A stretch of 64,000 nucleotides of DNA from Candidatus Hoaglandella endobia (GTDB lineage Bacteria > Pseudomonadota > Gammaproteobacteria > Enterobacterales > Enterobacteriaceae), in NCBI RefSeq assembly GCF_900044015.1, contig NZ_LN999835.1:212365-276364 (forward strand), read 5' to 3'. A model generated the notes under the pieces. That model searched no databases. It had not been told where the DNA came from and saw only the letters and a program-made list of their open reading frames with translations. A program made the translations under genes and the position numbers. Shown here one piece after another: positions 9,291 to 21,352 of the stretch (its first letter is position 1; each line of letters starts with the position of its first letter).

Positions 9291-11684
9291 ATGAAGTTCA
9301 GTGAACTTTGGCTACGTGAATGGGTCAATCCGGCAATTGATAGCACTATGCTAGCTGAACAAATCACTATGTCTGGTCTGGAAGTGACCAGTATGTATCC
9401 GGTAGCTGGCCATTTTAGCGGCGTAGTAGTCGGTAACGTAGTACAATGCAAGCAGCATCCTAACGCAGACAACTTTTACGTTACCAAAATTGACATCGGA
9501 GGCGAGCGCTTGTTAAATATAGTTTGTGGCGCCCCGAATTGCCGTGCCAACCTGCGCGTAGCCGTTGCTATCATCGGTGCGCTATTGCCAGGAGTTTGCA
9601 CAATTAAAGCTAAAACGCTACGTGGAGAACTTTCTGAGGGCATGTTATGTTCATGCTCTGAATTAGGCATGTCAGACGACTACAGCAGTAGTAATATTAT
9701 TGAATTTCCTGATGATGCTCCTATTGGCCGAGATATCCGCGACTATCTACAGTTAAATGATAACATTATCGACATCAGCGTCACACCAAACCGCGCTGAC
9801 TGCCTAGGTCTTTTGGGTATAGCCCGCGATGTAGCAGTGCGCAATCGCATAGAGCTTACGCTACCAGTTGTCGAGCCGGTGGTACCCTTAATTAACGATA
9901 CGCTACCTATCCAGATCGACACACCTGAAGCCTGCCCGTGCTATCTTGCCCGGTTGATCAAAAGCATCGATATCGGTGCGGCTACGCCGTTGTGGATGAA
10001 AGAGAAACTACGTCGCTGCGGACTACGCTCAGTAGATGCAGTGCTTGATATCACTAATTATGTTCTCCTAGAATTAGGACAGCCGATACAAGTGTTTGAC
10101 CTGGATCGCATTGAGAGCGGTATCTTCGTACGACAGGCCGGCCAAGATGAGATGATTACCCTATTAGATGATGTGAGTATAATTCTCTCGTCTGACACTT
10201 TGGTTATTGCAGATCAGAATAAAGTACTAGCGATAGCGGGTATTGTTGTCGGCGCCGCTTCCAGTATTAGCTCCTCGACCCGAGACATAGTGTTGACATG
10301 CGCCTATTTCCATCCTCTCGCGATTAACGGGCGTGCACGCCGATACGGCTTGCATAACGATGCGTCCCACCGCTATGAGCGCGGTGTGGACCCAGCACTA
10401 CAGATCCAGGCCATGGAACGTGCTACTATGCTATTGATAGCAATCTGTGGCGGCCAGCCAGGTCCAGTTATCAATGTAACTACGGCATCCATGCTAAAGC
10501 AACAGGTTACTATCTCGCTGCGCCGCAAGACCCTGGATCGCCTGATTGGCTATCATATTTCGGATAAGGACGTCAGCGATATTCTTATTCGTCTTGGTTT
10601 TCAGGTCAGTAGCACCGAAGAAGGGTGGCAGGCTCTGACGCCAAGCTGGCGTTTCGATATTACTATCGAAGAAGATTTGATCGAAGAAGTCGCGCGCATG
10701 TATGGCTATGATGAGATTCCGAATATTCCTATACGTGCTACTCTCGAGATGCCGCGCAATAGGGAAGCAACACTGCCGCTAGAGCGCGTTAAAATGCTAC
10801 TGGTTGACCGCGGATATCAAGAGGCTATTACCTATAGCTTTGTTGATCCCAAGATGCAGGCATTGCTATATCCGCATCCGGCACCACTATTGTTGCCAAG
10901 TCCGATTTCGAAGGAAATGTCAGCTATGCGTTTGTCGTTATGGACCGGCCTTCTTAGTGCGGTAGTTTATAATCAAAATCGTCAGCAGCAGCGGATCCGC
11001 CTGTTTGAAAGCGGGCTTTGCTTTATTCCTGATAAAGCCGCCGACCTAGGAATACGCCAGGATATTATGTTGGCTGGGGTCATTACAGGTTCAATATTTG
11101 ATGAACACTGGGATTTAGTTCGTCAGCCGGTTGATTTTTATGATGCCAAAGGCGATCTCGAGGCAATACTTGAGCTTACCGGTAAATTGGACAATATTGA
11201 GTTTAAGGCACAACGTCATTTAGCACTACATCCCGGACAGAGCGCCGCCATTTATCTTCAAGATGAACTCATTGGTTTCATTGGCGTCATTCACCCCGTA
11301 CTTGAGTCTAAATTGAATTTAAATGGCCGTACACTGGTATTTGAACTTCTATGGGAGAAAGTTACCGAAAGTAACGTACCTAAAGCGCATGATATTTCAC
11401 GCTTCCCCACCAACCGCCGCGATATTGCTGTAGTGGTAGCAGATAATGTTGCCGCAGCAGATCTTATTACAGAGTGTAAGATAGTTGCAGCCAATCAGTT
11501 AGTTGACATAAAATTATTTGACGTGTACCGGGGCAAAGAATTAGCAGAAGGTTTTAAAAGTCTGGCTATCAGCCTAGTCTTACAAGATACTGCTTGTACA
11601 CTGGAAGAAGCTGAGATAGCCGCAACCGTAGCAAAATGCGTAGCAGCACTAAAGCAGAGATTCCAAGCCTCCTTGAGAGATTAA
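9291..11684 (+). CDS. pheT: phenylalanyl-tRNA synthetase beta subunit
   Basis: The 797-residue beta subunit (795 in E. coli) carries the N-terminal tRNA-binding EMAP-like domain at roughly 40-150 ([19 protein letters not shown]), the B3/B4 editing domain near 210-390, the B5 domain, the catalytic-like core and the C-terminal anticodon-binding domain with [13 protein letters not shown]. All domains are intact, unlike some tiny-genome symbionts that lose the editing domain. It ends 4 nt before ihfA, so pheST-ihfA form one operon as in E. coli. Confidence 0.97.
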   Translation: MKFSELWLREWVNPAIDSTMLAEQITMSGLEVTSMYPVAGHFSGVVVGNVVQCKQHPNADNFYVTKIDIGGERLLNIVCGAPNCRANLRVAVAIIGALLPGVCTIKAKTLRGELSEGMLCSCSELGMSDDYSSSNIIEFPDDAPIGRDIRDYLQLNDNIIDISVTPNRADCLGLLGIARDVAVRNRIELTLPVVEPVVPLINDTLPIQIDTPEACPCYLARLIKSIDIGAATPLWMKEKLRRCGLRSVDAVLDITNYVLLELGQPIQVFDLDRIESGIFVRQAGQDEMITLLDDVSIILSSDTLVIADQNKVLAIAGIVVGAASSISSSTRDIVLTCAYFHPLAINGRARRYGLHNDASHRYERGVDPALQIQAMERATMLLIAICGGQPGPVINVTTASMLKQQVTISLRRKTLDRLIGYHISDKDVSDILIRLGFQVSSTEEGWQALTPSWRFDITIEEDLIEEVARMYGYDEIPNIPIRATLEMPRNREATLPLERVKMLLVDRGYQEAITYSFVDPKMQALLYPHPAPLLLPSPISKEMSAMRLSLWTGLLSAVVYNQNRQQQRIRLFESGLCFIPDKAADLGIRQDIMLAGVITGSIFDEHWDLVRQPVDFYDAKGDLEAILELTGKLDNIEFKAQRHLALHPGQSAAIYLQDELIGFIGVIHPVLESKLNLNGRTLVFELLWEKVTESNVPKAHDISRFPTNRRDIAVVVADNVAAADLITECKIVAANQLVDIKLFDVYRGKELAEGFKSLAISLVLQDTACTLEEAEIAATVAKCVAALKQRFQASLRD

Positions 11685-11688
11685 ACTT

Positions 11689-11991
11689 ATGGCGCTTACT
11701 AAAGCTGAAATTTCTGAATACCTGTTTGAAACACTTGGACTAAACAAACAGGATTCAAAAAAAATTGTAGAACTTTTTTTTGAGGAAGTACGCCGAGCAT
11801 TAGAAAATGGCGAGCAGGTAAAATTATCAGGCTTCGGTAATTTTGATTTGCGCGATAAAAATCAGCGACCAGGACGTAATCCTAAAACAGGAGAAAATAT
11901 TCCCATTACTGCCCGTCGGGTAGTGATGTTTCGACCGGGCCAAAAACTTAAAATACGTGTAGAAAATGCGGCTTCTCCTAACCAAAACTAA
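11689..11991 (+). CDS. ihfA: integration host factor alpha subunit
   Basis: IHF-alpha pairs with IHF-beta to bend DNA sharply at specific sites. The 100-residue protein matches E. coli HimA, including the DNA-intercalating beta arm [11 protein letters not shown] and the preceding [13 protein letters not shown]. It starts 4 nt after pheT. A perfect 9-bp inverted repeat lies immediately after the stop. Whether ihfB survives lies outside the window. Confidence 0.96.
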   Translation: MALTKAEISEYLFETLGLNKQDSKKIVELFFEEVRRALENGEQVKLSGFGNFDLRDKNQRPGRNPKTGENIPITARRVVMFRPGQKLKIRVENAASPNQN

Positions 11992-12010
11992 CAGTAGTTA
12001 ATAACTACTG
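11992..12010. repeat. 19-nt palindrome after ihfA
   Basis: CAGTAGTTA and TAACTACTG form a perfect 9-bp inverted repeat with a single central A, directly abutting the ihfA stop codon. There is no following T-run, so it is not a canonical rho-independent terminator, though it may still stabilise or end the transcript. Confidence 0.7.
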
Positions 12011-12406
12011 CGTTAAGGATAGCAACGAAAGTTGGATACAGCTGCCAGATCTAGTTAAATAACAGTGGTATATTCTTCGCTACACCTCGGTAACAATTAT
12101 CTCAGCTTCCTGCCATTGATGGCAGTTATACTGCTTGCAGCAGCACATAAGGATCTCTACCGCTGTCGGGGTATTATGCTAGAATTACATTCTAGCGCAA
12201 AACAGGATGTGTTGAGCAACACTTGAATGCAAACTATAATACAAGGGGGGACACCTTAACGCTTTTTCCAGTGCTTTTATCTATTCGAGAATTTCATTAA
12301 ACATAAAACTTAAATGTAGCATAAAAATCTTCATTAAAAAAAGATAGCATTAAATCTTTAATCTGGATTATTTAATTATTAACCTTTACATTATGAGTAA
12401 AACTTA
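12011..12406. other. gene-free spacer between ihfA and sufA
   Basis: No intact frame or recognisable relic is seen. A hairpin of 8 bp with a 3-nt loop (GCTAGAAT/ATTCTAGC) lies at 12178-12196. The suf promoter should be within the AT-rich last 150 nt, but I cannot assign IscR, OxyR or IHF sites with confidence. Confidence 0.5.
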
Positions 12407-12772
12407 ATGCAAAAAAACATTAAAATAATGATGGAAGAAAACAACTGGTCCGGTATTACTCTAACTGAGTCTGCCGCGCAGCAAATTTGTCGCCTGGTAG
12501 CCAATGATTCTACCATGCTAGGAGTACGTCTTCGCGTTAAGCAATCCGGCTGCGCCGGGTTAAGCTATGTAATGGAAAAAGTTATGCGGCCTGACAAAGA
12601 TGATCAACTCTACGAGCATGACGGCGCTAAACTGTATGTGCCGCTCAAGGCTATGCCGTTCATCGACGGTACTGAGCTGGATTACGTACAAAAAGGCCTG
12701 AATCATGTCTTCAAATTTAACAATCCCAAAGCTCAGCACGCCTGCGGGTGCGGCGAAAGTTTTGGCCTTTGA
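12407..12772 (+). CDS. sufA: A-type Fe-S carrier protein SufA
   Basis: SufA receives Fe-S clusters from SufBCD and hands them to target proteins. The 121-residue product matches E. coli SufA (122), with the three cluster-binding cysteines at Cys49 (QSGCAG), Cys113 and Cys115 (ACGCGESF). It is the first gene of an intact sufABCDSE operon. An internal methionine pair at residues 8-9 could also serve as start, but the longer start matches the family's N-terminal length. Confidence 0.96.
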   Translation: MQKNIKIMMEENNWSGITLTESAAQQICRLVANDSTMLGVRLRVKQSGCAGLSYVMEKVMRPDKDDQLYEHDGAKLYVPLKAMPFIDGTELDYVQKGLNHVFKFNNPKAQHACGCGESFGL

Positions 12773-12786
12773 GCGATGATTTTATT

Positions 12787-14283
12787 ATGGCACGAAGCAA
12801 TGAGGCAATTGATACGATTCATCCATGGGCTAAAAGCGAGCAATTTTATAAAGAAGGCTTTTTTACTCAGCTGGTGACCGAAGAACTGGAGCACGGTATC
12901 AGCGAAGATGTTGTCCGCGACATCTCAGCAAAACGCGATGAACCAGAGTGGATGCTTGAATTTCGTTTGAATGCCTATCGCGCCTGGCTAAACATGGAAG
13001 AACCGCATTGGTTGAAAGCCGATTACAAGCCACTTAATTACAATGACTATAGCTATTATTCCGCACCATCTTGCGGCGTCTGCGACAACACCTACAGTGG
13101 TGAACAGCCTGGAATGCAACAGGCTAATGCAGAAGGGGTGAAAAACTACTTGACCAAAGAAGTCGAGCAGACGTTTAATCAGCTCGGCGTACCTGTACAT
13201 GAAGGTAGCAAAGTGGCAGTAGACGCCATTTTTGATTCGGTTTCAGTGTCCACTACCTATAGTGCTAAGCTAGCACAGCAGGGCATTATCTTTTGTTCCT
13301 TCGGTGAAGCTATCCATAAATACCCAGAACTAGTACGCCAATATTTAGGTAGCGTGGTGCCGGCTAATGATAATTTTTTCGCTGCTCTCAATTTAGCAGT
13401 AGCCTCAGACGGTACCTTCGTCTACCTACCAAAGAACGTGCGCTGTCCGATGGAGCTGTCGACCTATTTCCGCATTAACGCTGCTAAAACCGGTCAATTC
13501 GAGCGCACCATTCTTATCGCCGATGAAGGCAGCTATGTAAGCTATATCGAAGGCTGCTCAGCACCGGTGCGCAACAGCTACCAGCTGCATGCCGCAGTAG
13601 TAGAAATTATCATCTTAAAAAACGCTGAAGTAAAATATTCCACGGTGCAAAACTGGTTTGCCGGCAGGGAGGCAGAAAGTGGTATCCTCAATTTCGTTAC
13701 CAAGCGCGCCCTTTGTGCCGGTGCAAATTCAAAAATGTCCTGGACTCAATCTGAGACTGGTTCGGCTATCACCTGGAAATACCCGAGCGTTATTTTGCGC
13801 GGCGACAACTCTATAGGAGAATTTTTTTCGGTAGCATTAACCAATGGTCACCAGCAGGCGGATACTGGCACTAAAATGATCCACATCGGCAAAAATACTC
13901 GCTCCACCATCATATCCAAGGGAATTGCGGCTGGGAAGAGTGACAATTCCTACCGTGGACTGGTAAAAATTCTGCCTACCGCTATTAACGCTCGTAATTT
14001 TACCCAGTGTGAATCCATGCTCATCGGCAGTGAATGTGGTGCACACACCTTTCCGTGTATAGAAGCGCGGAACAACACTGCCCAATTAGAGCATGAAGCC
14101 ATGACCTCGCGTATCAGCGAAGATCAAATATTTTACTGCCGTCAGCGTGGTATCAGTGAAGATGATACCATTTCTATGATTGTTAATGGATTTTGCAAGG
14201 ACGTATTTTCCGAGCTACCGTTGGAATTCGCTGTAGAAGCCCAGAAATTACTAGCTATCAGTCTTGAATACAGTGTGGGCTGA
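12787..14283 (+). CDS. sufB: Fe-S scaffold complex subunit SufB
   Basis: SufB is the scaffold subunit of the SufBC2D complex on which clusters are built. From the ATG at 12787 it has 498 residues (E. coli 495); the open frame begins earlier inside sufA, but that part lacks similarity. Functionally required residues of E. coli SufB are present: the Cys405 equivalent in FTQCESM, and His433 and Glu434 in LEHEA. Another E. coli cysteine (424) is Ala here, which is not expected to matter. It begins 14 nt after sufA. Confidence 0.96.
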   Translation: MARSNEAIDTIHPWAKSEQFYKEGFFTQLVTEELEHGISEDVVRDISAKRDEPEWMLEFRLNAYRAWLNMEEPHWLKADYKPLNYNDYSYYSAPSCGVCDNTYSGEQPGMQQANAEGVKNYLTKEVEQTFNQLGVPVHEGSKVAVDAIFDSVSVSTTYSAKLAQQGIIFCSFGEAIHKYPELVRQYLGSVVPANDNFFAALNLAVASDGTFVYLPKNVRCPMELSTYFRINAAKTGQFERTILIADEGSYVSYIEGCSAPVRNSYQLHAAVVEIIILKNAEVKYSTVQNWFAGREAESGILNFVTKRALCAGANSKMSWTQSETGSAITWKYPSVILRGDNSIGEFFSVALTNGHQQADTGTKMIHIGKNTRSTIISKGIAAGKSDNSYRGLVKILPTAINARNFTQCESMLIGSECGAHTFPCIEARNNTAQLEHEAMTSRISEDQIFYCRQRGISEDDTISMIVNGFCKDVFSELPLEFAVEAQKLLAISLEYSVG

Positions 14284-14350
14284 GGTTAAACCGCGCTACC
14301 GAGTTTTGCCCGAATAACATTTAATAAGCCGGGTAAAGGAAACATAAAAA

Positions 14351-15100
14351 ATGTTGTTAATTAAAAACTTAAGTGTCAGTGTAGAAAATAAATCTATTTT
14401 ACATCAACTTAATCTTGAGATTAAACCTGGCGAGGTGCATGCGATTATGGGACCTAACGGTTCCGGGAAAAGCACCCTATCTGCAACTCTGGCCGGTAGT
14501 AAAAACTATGAGATCACTGCTGGTGAGGTGCTATTCAAAGGCGCTAATTTACTAGCGCTGGAGCCAGAGCAGCGCGCTGGCGAGGGAGTATTTATGGCGT
14601 TTCAATATCCAGTAGAAATACCTGGTGTCAGTAATCAATTTTTCTTGCAAACTGCTGTTAATGCTGTGCGCAAGTACCGCGATCTACCGCCATTGGACCG
14701 TTTCGATTTTGCCGATTTTATCGAAGCCAAGGTTAGACTGCTAAAAATGCCGGCAGACCTGCTTACTCGTTCAGTAAATGTTGGTTTTTCTGGCGGCGAG
14801 AAGAAGTGGAACGATATTTTACAAATGACGGTGCTAGAGCCAGACTTGTGTATTCTGGATGAAACAGACTCCGGCCTTGATATTGATGCACTTAAAATTG
14901 TCGCTTATGGCGTAAATACTTTGCGCGATGATAAACGAGCTTTTATTATCGTCACGCATTACCAGCGCATACTGGATTACATCAAGCCTGATCATGTCCA
15001 TGTGCTTTATCAGGGCCGGATTGTTAAATCCGGCGATTTTTTTCTGGTTAAACAGCTGGAGGAACAAGGTTATGGCTGGCTCACAGAACAACATTATTAA
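14351..15100 (+). CDS. sufC: Fe-S assembly ATPase SufC
   Basis: SufC is the soluble ABC ATPase that drives conformational change in SufBC2D. The 249-residue protein has Walker A GPNGSGKST at residues 34-42, the Q-loop region FMAFQYP, signature SGGEKKWND at 147-155, and Walker B ILDETDSGLD with Glu171. The signature normally reads SGGEKKRND; the Arg to Trp change at 153 is unusual. The last 29 nt overlap the start of sufD, so the two are translationally coupled. Confidence 0.96.
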   Translation: MLLIKNLSVSVENKSILHQLNLEIKPGEVHAIMGPNGSGKSTLSATLAGSKNYEITAGEVLFKGANLLALEPEQRAGEGVFMAFQYPVEIPGVSNQFFLQTAVNAVRKYRDLPPLDRFDFADFIEAKVRLLKMPADLLTRSVNVGFSGGEKKWNDILQMTVLEPDLCILDETDSGLDIDALKIVAYGVNTLRDDKRAFIIVTHYQRILDYIKPDHVHVLYQGRIVKSGDFFLVKQLEEQGYGWLTEQHY

Positions 15101-16367
15101 CGCCCGCGCGCTGAAACAGTGGCATCAGTTGTTTGTCGGGAAAATTGATGTGCGTTCCGTGCAGGCGTATTCGCATTGGCAAGATGTTGAACGACTTGGG
15201 CTACCAAACAATAAAAATGAGCATTGGAAATACACCCCACTGGAAGGTCTGTTGGCACACTGCTTCGCACCTGCCACCACGCGCACGGTGACAGCGGCTG
15301 AGCGAGATGCCTTAAGCTTGACGCTGGATGCCTACCGATTGGTTTTCGTCGATGGACGATTTGTGCCGGCGCTGAGCGATAGCAACACTGGTTTTTGGCA
15401 AATTCAAGTTGAAGAGGGCACTGCACGCCAGCCATTGCCAGCGCCAATCCAACCTGAGATATTTTTGCATTTGACGGAAAGTCTAAGTCAGCAAACTACC
15501 CGCATTCGCCTGCCAACTGGCAAAACGGCATCTAGGCTACTTTATTTACTGCATATCAGCCAGGGCCTAGACAAAGAAGATAAAGATACGCTGAGCACAT
15601 TGCACTACCGCCACCATATTGATATAGATGTAGGAGCTACAGGGCAGGTTATAGAACATTTCGTCAGTTTATCTGCGCAAGCGCATTTTAGCGGCGCACG
15701 CACAAGTATTAATGTCGGCGATAATGCTTATTGTCATCATATTAAGCTAGCGGTAGAAAACCGTGCCAGCTACCATTTCGCGCATAATGACATTTGCGTC
15801 GGCCGCAATGCCGTGGTGCGTAGCAGTGCCTTTATCCTCGGCGCCGTCTTAACTAGGCACCAGACCAGCGCGCAGCTCAACGGTGAAGGATCTAAGTTGT
15901 CCATCAGTAGTCTGATGATGCCGTCTGGACAGGATATCAGCGATACTTGCAGTTACCTAGAACATAACAAAGGCCATTGTCTAAGCCGCCAATTGCACAA
16001 GATTATCGTTCGCGATCGCGGTAAAGGCATATTCCATGGTTTGATTAAAGTAGCTAAATATGCTTTGAAGACCGACGGTAAGATGATTAACAATAATTTA
16101 TTGCTCAATAAGCTCGCTGAAGTAAATACCAAGCCGCAGCTGGAAATTTATGCTGATGATGTCAAATGCAGCCATGGAGCTACTGTTGGTCGAATAGATG
16201 ATGAGCAAATATTCTATTTACGCTCGCGCGGCATTAACGGAGTGGATGCTCAGAGAATGATTATCTATGCCTTTGCTTCGGAAGTGACGGAAACTATTGA
16301 CCACGACGCGGTACGCCAAATTGTGATAAAATGTATCGATCCATTCTTACAGATGGTAGTGGCATGA
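15072..16367 (+). CDS. sufD: Fe-S assembly complex subunit SufD
   Basis: SufD is the partner of SufB in the scaffold complex and helps iron entry. The start at 15072 follows a GGAGG ribosome site and gives 431 residues (E. coli 423) beginning [18 protein letters not shown]. The upstream part of the frame lies inside sufC and is not homologous. The conserved C-terminal stretch [26 protein letters not shown] carries the essential His. The stop overlaps the sufS start as ATGA. Confidence 0.96.
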   Translation: MAGSQNNIINARALKQWHQLFVGKIDVRSVQAYSHWQDVERLGLPNNKNEHWKYTPLEGLLAHCFAPATTRTVTAAERDALSLTLDAYRLVFVDGRFVPALSDSNTGFWQIQVEEGTARQPLPAPIQPEIFLHLTESLSQQTTRIRLPTGKTASRLLYLLHISQGLDKEDKDTLSTLHYRHHIDIDVGATGQVIEHFVSLSAQAHFSGARTSINVGDNAYCHHIKLAVENRASYHFAHNDICVGRNAVVRSSAFILGAVLTRHQTSAQLNGEGSKLSISSLMMPSGQDISDTCSYLEHNKGHCLSRQLHKIIVRDRGKGIFHGLIKVAKYALKTDGKMINNNLLLNKLAEVNTKPQLEIYADDVKCSHGATVGRIDDEQIFYLRSRGINGVDAQRMIIYAFASEVTETIDHDAVRQIVIKCIDPFLQMVVA

Positions 16368-17587
16368 CCTATCCTATTAGGCGAATTCGTTCCGAATTTC
16401 CTATTTTGGAGCAGCAAGTAAACAATCAGCCGCTTACCTATCTCGATAGCGCGGCGAGTGCACAAAAGCCCGAAGCCGTTATCGCGTGTGAAAGTGATTA
16501 TTATCGCCAAGGATATGCCGCGGTGCATCGCGGCATACATACGCTGAGCAGCGAAGCTACTACCCGCATGGAAAATGTGCGCTCTCAAGCAGCGCGTTTT
16601 ATTAATGCCTCTTCTGCCAACGAGATTATCTTTACTAAAGGATCCACTGAGGGCATCAACCTGGTAGCTAACAGCTGGGGACGGTGTTTTTTACGGCCCA
16701 ACGATAATATTCTTATTACCGAGATGGAGCATCACTCCAATATTGTCCCCTGGCAAATGTTAGCCGAAGAAAAACAGCTGACTCTGCGTTATATTCCTCT
16801 ACTACCGGACGGCACTTTAAACCTATCCAGGCTTACAGCGCTTATCAATGAACGTACCAGGCTATTTGCTGTGACTCAGTTATCTAACGTTTTGGGGACG
16901 TTGAATCCCCTGCAGTCGCTTATTTCTAGCGTACGTGCTACTAGTGACGCTGTTGTGCTTATTGACGGTGCTCAGGGCATCATGCATCAACAGGTAGATG
17001 TGCAGGCCTTAGATTGCGATTTTTATGTATTTTCTGGGCATAAACTTTATGGACCTTCGGGGATCGGCATACTTTACGGCAAAAAAAAATTGCTGGACAC
17101 CATGCCTCCGTGGGAAGGGGGAGGTTCTATGATCAGTTCCGTCAGCCTGAGTGAGGGAACGACCTTTAACGATACACCCTGGCGTTTTGAAGCTGGTTCA
17201 CCCAATACTGCCGGCATGATTGGATTGGGCGCCGCCATCGATTATATAGAGCAGGTGGGGCTTCTAAATATTCAGGCCTATGAGCAAGAGCTGATGCGCT
17301 ACATGCTAGATGCGCTGCAGCAAGTGCCGGACTTAACTTTGTATGGTCCGCAAGACTGCACTGGCGTAATAGCTTTTAATTTGGGAAGACATCATGCTTA
17401 TGATGTCGGTAGTTTTCTCGATCAATACGGCATTGCTATCCGTACAGGCCATCACTGTGCTATGCCGCTGATGGCCTATTTCAAAGTACCGAGTATGTGC
17501 CGTGCTTCTTTGGCAATGTACACTAACCATGAAGATATCAACCGGCTCGTGTGGGGCTTGCTTCGAGTACAGCGTTTACTGAGCTGA
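16364..17587 (+). CDS. sufS: cysteine desulfurase SufS
   Basis: This PLP enzyme takes sulfur from cysteine as a persulfide and passes it to SufE. The start at 16364 overlaps the sufD stop (ATGA) and gives 407 residues (E. coli 406). The PLP lysine is Lys227 in FSGHKLYGP and the persulfide cysteine is Cys365 in RTGHHCAMP. Substrate loops HHSNIVPW and GGGSMIS are conserved. An upstream in-frame ATG inside sufD lacks similarity. Confidence 0.97.
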   Translation: MTYPIRRIRSEFPILEQQVNNQPLTYLDSAASAQKPEAVIACESDYYRQGYAAVHRGIHTLSSEATTRMENVRSQAARFINASSANEIIFTKGSTEGINLVANSWGRCFLRPNDNILITEMEHHSNIVPWQMLAEEKQLTLRYIPLLPDGTLNLSRLTALINERTRLFAVTQLSNVLGTLNPLQSLISSVRATSDAVVLIDGAQGIMHQQVDVQALDCDFYVFSGHKLYGPSGIGILYGKKKLLDTMPPWEGGGSMISSVSLSEGTTFNDTPWRFEAGSPNTAGMIGLGAAIDYIEQVGLLNIQAYEQELMRYMLDALQQVPDLTLYGPQDCTGVIAFNLGRHHAYDVGSFLDQYGIAIRTGHHCAMPLMAYFKVPSMCRASLAMYTNHEDINRLVWGLLRVQRLLS

Positions 17588-17608
17588 TCGTCAACCAGAG
17601 AGCGAAAA

Positions 17609-18040
17609 ATGATAGCCAATCTGCTGCCAGATAAAGATAAGCTACTGCGAAATTTCTTTCGTTGTAGCAATTGGGAAGAAAAATACCTTTATATTATAGA
17701 ATTAGGTAGCTACTTACCGCCGCTACCGTTGGGTATGCGCACTACGGATAAGCTTATTGTGGGCTGTCAAAGTCAAGTTTGGATTGTAATGGTGATTGAC
17801 ACTCATGGCGCTGTACAGCTTTACGGCGACAGCGATGCCGCTATCGTAAAAGGTTTGATCGCAATGGTTTTTATCTTTTATCAGGGTCTCACGCCAGCGG
17901 AAATAGTTACCCAAAAAGTACGACCGTTTTTCAAAGCATTAGCGCTCGCTCAACATCTCACGCCTTCTCGTTCTCAGGGGCTGGAAGCTATAGTACGTGC
18001 TATTCGCGCACAGGCCACCAAGCTATTACGTCGTTACTAA
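17609..18040 (+). CDS. sufE: cysteine desulfuration protein SufE
   Basis: SufE accepts persulfide sulfur from SufS and delivers it to SufB. The 143-residue protein aligns with E. coli SufE (138), with acceptor Cys53 in GCQSQVW and the C-terminal [19 protein letters not shown]. It lies 21 nt after sufS and closes the operon. Gene order ABCDSE is exactly that of E. coli, and no isc genes are seen in the window. Confidence 0.96.
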   Translation: MIANLLPDKDKLLRNFFRCSNWEEKYLYIIELGSYLPPLPLGMRTTDKLIVGCQSQVWIVMVIDTHGAVQLYGDSDAAIVKGLIAMVFIFYQGLTPAEIVTQKVRPFFKALALAQHLTPSRSQGLEAIVRAIRAQATKLLRRY

Positions 18041-18176
18041 TCTTGTCAACTTTGACTTTCAGGGTCTGAACGTCGGAGCAAAGCTGATCGATTTTAGTGT
18101 AGTACGATTAATTATTATTAATACCATTATTATAATACTTTGTTCGTATTCGTTAAGCTGGTTCTCTATCTGTAAC

Positions 18177-19589
18177 TTATAGCAGATGGACAGAGGCTGT
18201 ATTCGTGGTGCCACTTGGTACCAAAGCGCCGGAAACCATGACGATGATATCGCCCTTCGCAGCTAAACCGCTTTCCAGGGCCAGGGCTTTACCGATGCGG
18301 TAAAAATCATCAGTTGAGGCAATCTCATTGACTAACTGGCATACGATCCCTTTACTCAGTAAAAGTTGTCGAGCGGTTAGCGGGTTAGTGGTCAGCGCTA
18401 GAATTTCTGCTTTAGGAAAATATTTACGCACCGATTTAGCTGATTTTCCGCCTTCAGTAGCTACCAATATTAACGGTGATTCCAATTTTTCCGCGGTCTC
18501 AACAGCGCCTCGGCACACAGCTTCAGTAATGCTTAATTTACAGCTATCGTCTAGATAGACGATACAGCTTGGCTGTATACGATCGGTACGCTCACAAATA
18601 GTAGACATAATAGTGACCGCTTCCAGCGGATATTTACCTTTTGCACTTTCACCTGACAGCATAACAGCATCGGTACCGTCTAGAATAGCGTTAGCTACGT
18701 CTCCAGCTTCAGCACGGGTCGGACGCGGGTTTTTTATCATCGAATCGAGCATCTGTGTGGCGGTAATGACTACCTTACGCGCACGGTTACATTTCTCAAT
18801 CATCATTTTCTGAGCAAAAATAACTTCTTCCACGGGAATTTCTACCCCCAGATCACCACGCGCAACCATAATACCGTCTGATGCCTCGAGTATTTCATCA
18901 AAGTTATTTAGGCCTTCTTGGTTTTCAATTTTAGAAATAATTTGGATATTTTCACCACCGTATTGTTTCAAATGCGCGCGTATTTCTAATACATCAGAAC
19001 GTTTACGGATAAACGAAGCAGCGATAAAATCTACGCCTTGCTCAATTCCAAAAATCAGATCGCGTTTATCTTTTTCTGCCAAGGCAGGCAAGTTAATGGG
19101 TACTCCTGGCAGGTTAACGCCCTTATTCTCACCTAATTCGCCGTTATTGAGCACCTTACAGACCACGGTATCTTGCGTAATGCTGGTTACGGTCATACCA
19201 AGCAAACCGTCATCGACTAGCACCGTATTACCCACAGATAAATCCTCAGTCAAGCCGGGATAAGTTACAGCTACGCATTTGCTATTGCCGATAACGCTTT
19301 GGTCGGTAGTAAAATTAAAAGTTTGCCCCGAGCGTAGTGAAACATCCGTGCTATCCTTCAGCTTCATAGTACGAATTTCTGGTCCTTTTGTATCTAATAA
19401 AATTGCGGCATGTTGACCAGTTTTATTGAGTACCGCACGCAGGTTTTTGATACGCTGTCCATGTTCTTCATAGTTGCCGTGAGAGAAGTTAAGACGCATG
19501 ACGTTCATGCCCGCATTAAGCAAGCTTGATAGTACCTCTTCAGATTCAGTTTTTGGACCGATGGTACAAACTATTTTTGTCTTTTTCAT
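18177..19589 (-). CDS. pykF: pyruvate kinase I
   Basis: PykF converts phosphoenolpyruvate and ADP to pyruvate and ATP, here likely a main ATP source together with Pta-AckA. It has 470 residues, the E. coli length, with the catalytic barrel motifs [18 protein letters not shown] and the active-site helix [13 protein letters not shown], and ends [12 protein letters not shown]. It is convergent with sufE; lpp and ldtE, which lie between them in E. coli, are gone. Confidence 0.97.
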   Translation of the reverse strand: MKKTKIVCTIGPKTESEEVLSSLLNAGMNVMRLNFSHGNYEEHGQRIKNLRAVLNKTGQHAAILLDTKGPEIRTMKLKDSTDVSLRSGQTFNFTTDQSVIGNSKCVAVTYPGLTEDLSVGNTVLVDDGLLGMTVTSITQDTVVCKVLNNGELGENKGVNLPGVPINLPALAEKDKRDLIFGIEQGVDFIAASFIRKRSDVLEIRAHLKQYGGENIQIISKIENQEGLNNFDEILEASDGIMVARGDLGVEIPVEEVIFAQKMMIEKCNRARKVVITATQMLDSMIKNPRPTRAEAGDVANAILDGTDAVMLSGESAKGKYPLEAVTIMSTICERTDRIQPSCIVYLDDSCKLSITEAVCRGAVETAEKLESPLILVATEGGKSAKSVRKYFPKAEILALTTNPLTARQLLLSKGIVCQLVNEIASTDDFYRIGKALALESGLAAKGDIIVMVSGALVPSGTTNTASVHLL

Positions 19590-19690
19590 AAGTTAATGTC
19601 TATCAGTTGTGATGGATGCTAAATCTGATGTATTTACTGTTTCTTCAGCAGCTTGCTGTATCTTCAGTATTTTTTTTTGCTATTAAATGT

Positions 19691-19767
19691 TGGTGCGTCC
19701 GAGTGGACTCGAACCACCGACCACCACCATGTCAAGGTGATACTCTAACCAGCTGAGCTACGGACGC
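19691..19767 (-). tRNA. tRNA-Val (GAC)
   Basis: The reverse strand folds as a standard tRNA: acceptor stem GCGTCCG with CGGACGC, D arm with AGCTCAGCTGGTTAGAG, anticodon loop CTTGACA (anticodon complement at 19731-19733) and the T arm GGTTCGAGTCC. The 3' CCA is encoded (TGG at 19691-19693). It lies upstream of pykF as valV and valW do in E. coli; the second copy is missing. Confidence 0.97.
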
Positions 19768-20372
19768 ACAAATAACTAATTAATGAATTGTAATAATAAA
19801 AAATCGCTTATATGTTTATTTAGATAAGCAGTCTGTATGCAGACTATCTTTCTTTTTCTTTGATATAAACAGACTAACATTGGACTTGCATATTCAGAGT
19901 AGTGCTTTTTTTAAGCGACGCAGTCTACGTCGGAGTAAAAACGCAGAACTATTCATGATCTGATTTACAGCGTAATAAATATTAACTGGCTACCTTAGCG
20001 CTTGCAAGGAAAAAGCTTGTTTTTATTTAAACAATAAGGTTAGATTTGAATATATTATACAATAATAACATGTTTTTACTGTAAATTCTAGATAGAATTT
20101 ACTATCTAGTAAGTAGCCAGCAACATAAAAATATTAATATGAAAATGGTAACGGGTTAAACTCTATAATATAACCTTGATAAATGAATTATTTTAAGTTT
20201 AGCATTTAAAGAACTTTCAATAAATTAATATTAATAATGTAGTTAAAATAGCACAAAAAAAATTAAAAAAATTCTAAAGTTGTCATTTTTTATGACAGCA
20301 TCTTTACAATAAGAAAAGCAACATATGTATGTTATATGTTCAGCATCTCCGTATTGAGGTATACCACATAAT
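19768..20372. other. long spacer in the former mdtK position
   Basis: This 605-nt AT-rich stretch lies where E. coli has mdtK, between ribE and the tRNA-Val genes. On the minus strand near 19902-19960 one frame reads SAFLLRRRLRRLKKALL before a stop, faintly like the basic C-terminus of MdtK (IMMMLRMRFLQRLPSVIIL). The match is short, and no other part can be recognised. The ribE promoter should lie near 20250-20340. Confidence 0.35.
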
Positions 20373-20981
20373 ATGTTTACAGGTATTATTCAAGCAACCG
20401 TGCCTCTTGTCGCCATCGAAGAGAAAAGCAATTTTCGTACTCACTTTATTCCCTTATTGCCAGGATTAACTATTGGCGCTTCTGTGGCACATAACGGTTG
20501 CTGTCTAACTGTCACCCGGATTGAAAACGATATGGTCAGTTTCGATTTAATGGAAGAAACACTAAGGCTGACTAATCTTAGCGTGTTGAAGGTTGGTGAT
20601 GAGATCAATCTAGAACGAGCAGTCAGTCTGCATACCGAAATTGGTGGCCATTTGATGTCCGGGCATATTTTTTGTACCGCTGAGTTAGCGAAAATAGTTT
20701 CGTCGGAGAATAACCGGCAGATTTGGTTTACCATGCCAGATAGAATGATGAAATATATTCTGTATAAAGGGTATATTGGTGTTGATGGTATCAGCCTAAC
20801 GGTAGGTCAAGTAGTAAACAATAGTTTTGCAGTATATCTAATTCCAGAGACATTACAACGCACCACGCTAGGTACTAAACAACTTGGTGAGCATGTAAAT
20901 ATAGAACTAGATTCGCAAATACATGCTATTGTAGATACTGTAACGAGTTTCTGTCCGGCGCGTGAACAAAACACCCTCTAA
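20373..20981 (+). CDS. ribE: riboflavin synthase alpha chain
   Basis: This enzyme dismutates two 6,7-dimethyl-8-ribityllumazine molecules to riboflavin, the last step of vitamin B2 synthesis. The 202-residue product (213 in E. coli) has both lumazine-binding domains, the first starting MFTGIIQA with HNGCCLTVT and the second with MSGHIF and GVDGISLTV. The C-terminal tail is shortened. No FMN riboswitch is visible upstream. Riboflavin provisioning to the insect is a plausible reason for retention, which is an inference. Confidence 0.95.
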   Translation: MFTGIIQATVPLVAIEEKSNFRTHFIPLLPGLTIGASVAHNGCCLTVTRIENDMVSFDLMEETLRLTNLSVLKVGDEINLERAVSLHTEIGGHLMSGHIFCTAELAKIVSSENNRQIWFTMPDRMMKYILYKGYIGVDGISLTVGQVVNNSFAVYLIPETLQRTTLGTKQLGEHVNIELDSQIHAIVDTVTSFCPAREQNTL

Positions 20982-21352
20982 GGGCTAATAAATGGTGCAC
21001 AATGCTGACTATCTAATGCGCTGCTAGATCGACCATAATCTTTACTAATTATCTCTAGTTTAAGTTATTAGATAATAATTTATTAAATATAATTAATATT
21101 ATCTATCGTAGTTAAATTATCGTACTAGTGTGTTTTTTGTGTTATGTCTGGGTGGGTGTAGTAGTTATTCGTTATGATTATGTCCACTATGAGTGCCAAC
21201 ATATCCTATGAAGCCGCGGGACTATTTTTTTCTGTAGACATGTCTGATTGGTAATCAGGGAAGTTTATACTACTCGATGCTTAGGTCGTTATTATACTTA
21301 TACGCAGATAAATACAATACAAGCCGGGGCTTAAGGAAGCAAGATCAAGATA
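20982..21352. other. gene-free spacer between ribE and grxD
   Basis: In E. coli several genes (cfa, purR, sodB, mepH) lie between these two; none can be recognised in these 371 nt. The sequence is AT-rich with multiple stops in all frames. Confidence 0.5.

Noticed and set aside
12787-14283. SufB missing a cysteine (E. coli Cys424 is Ala)
   Set aside because: The functionally required equivalents of Cys405, His433 and Glu434 are present; Cys424 is not known to be needed.
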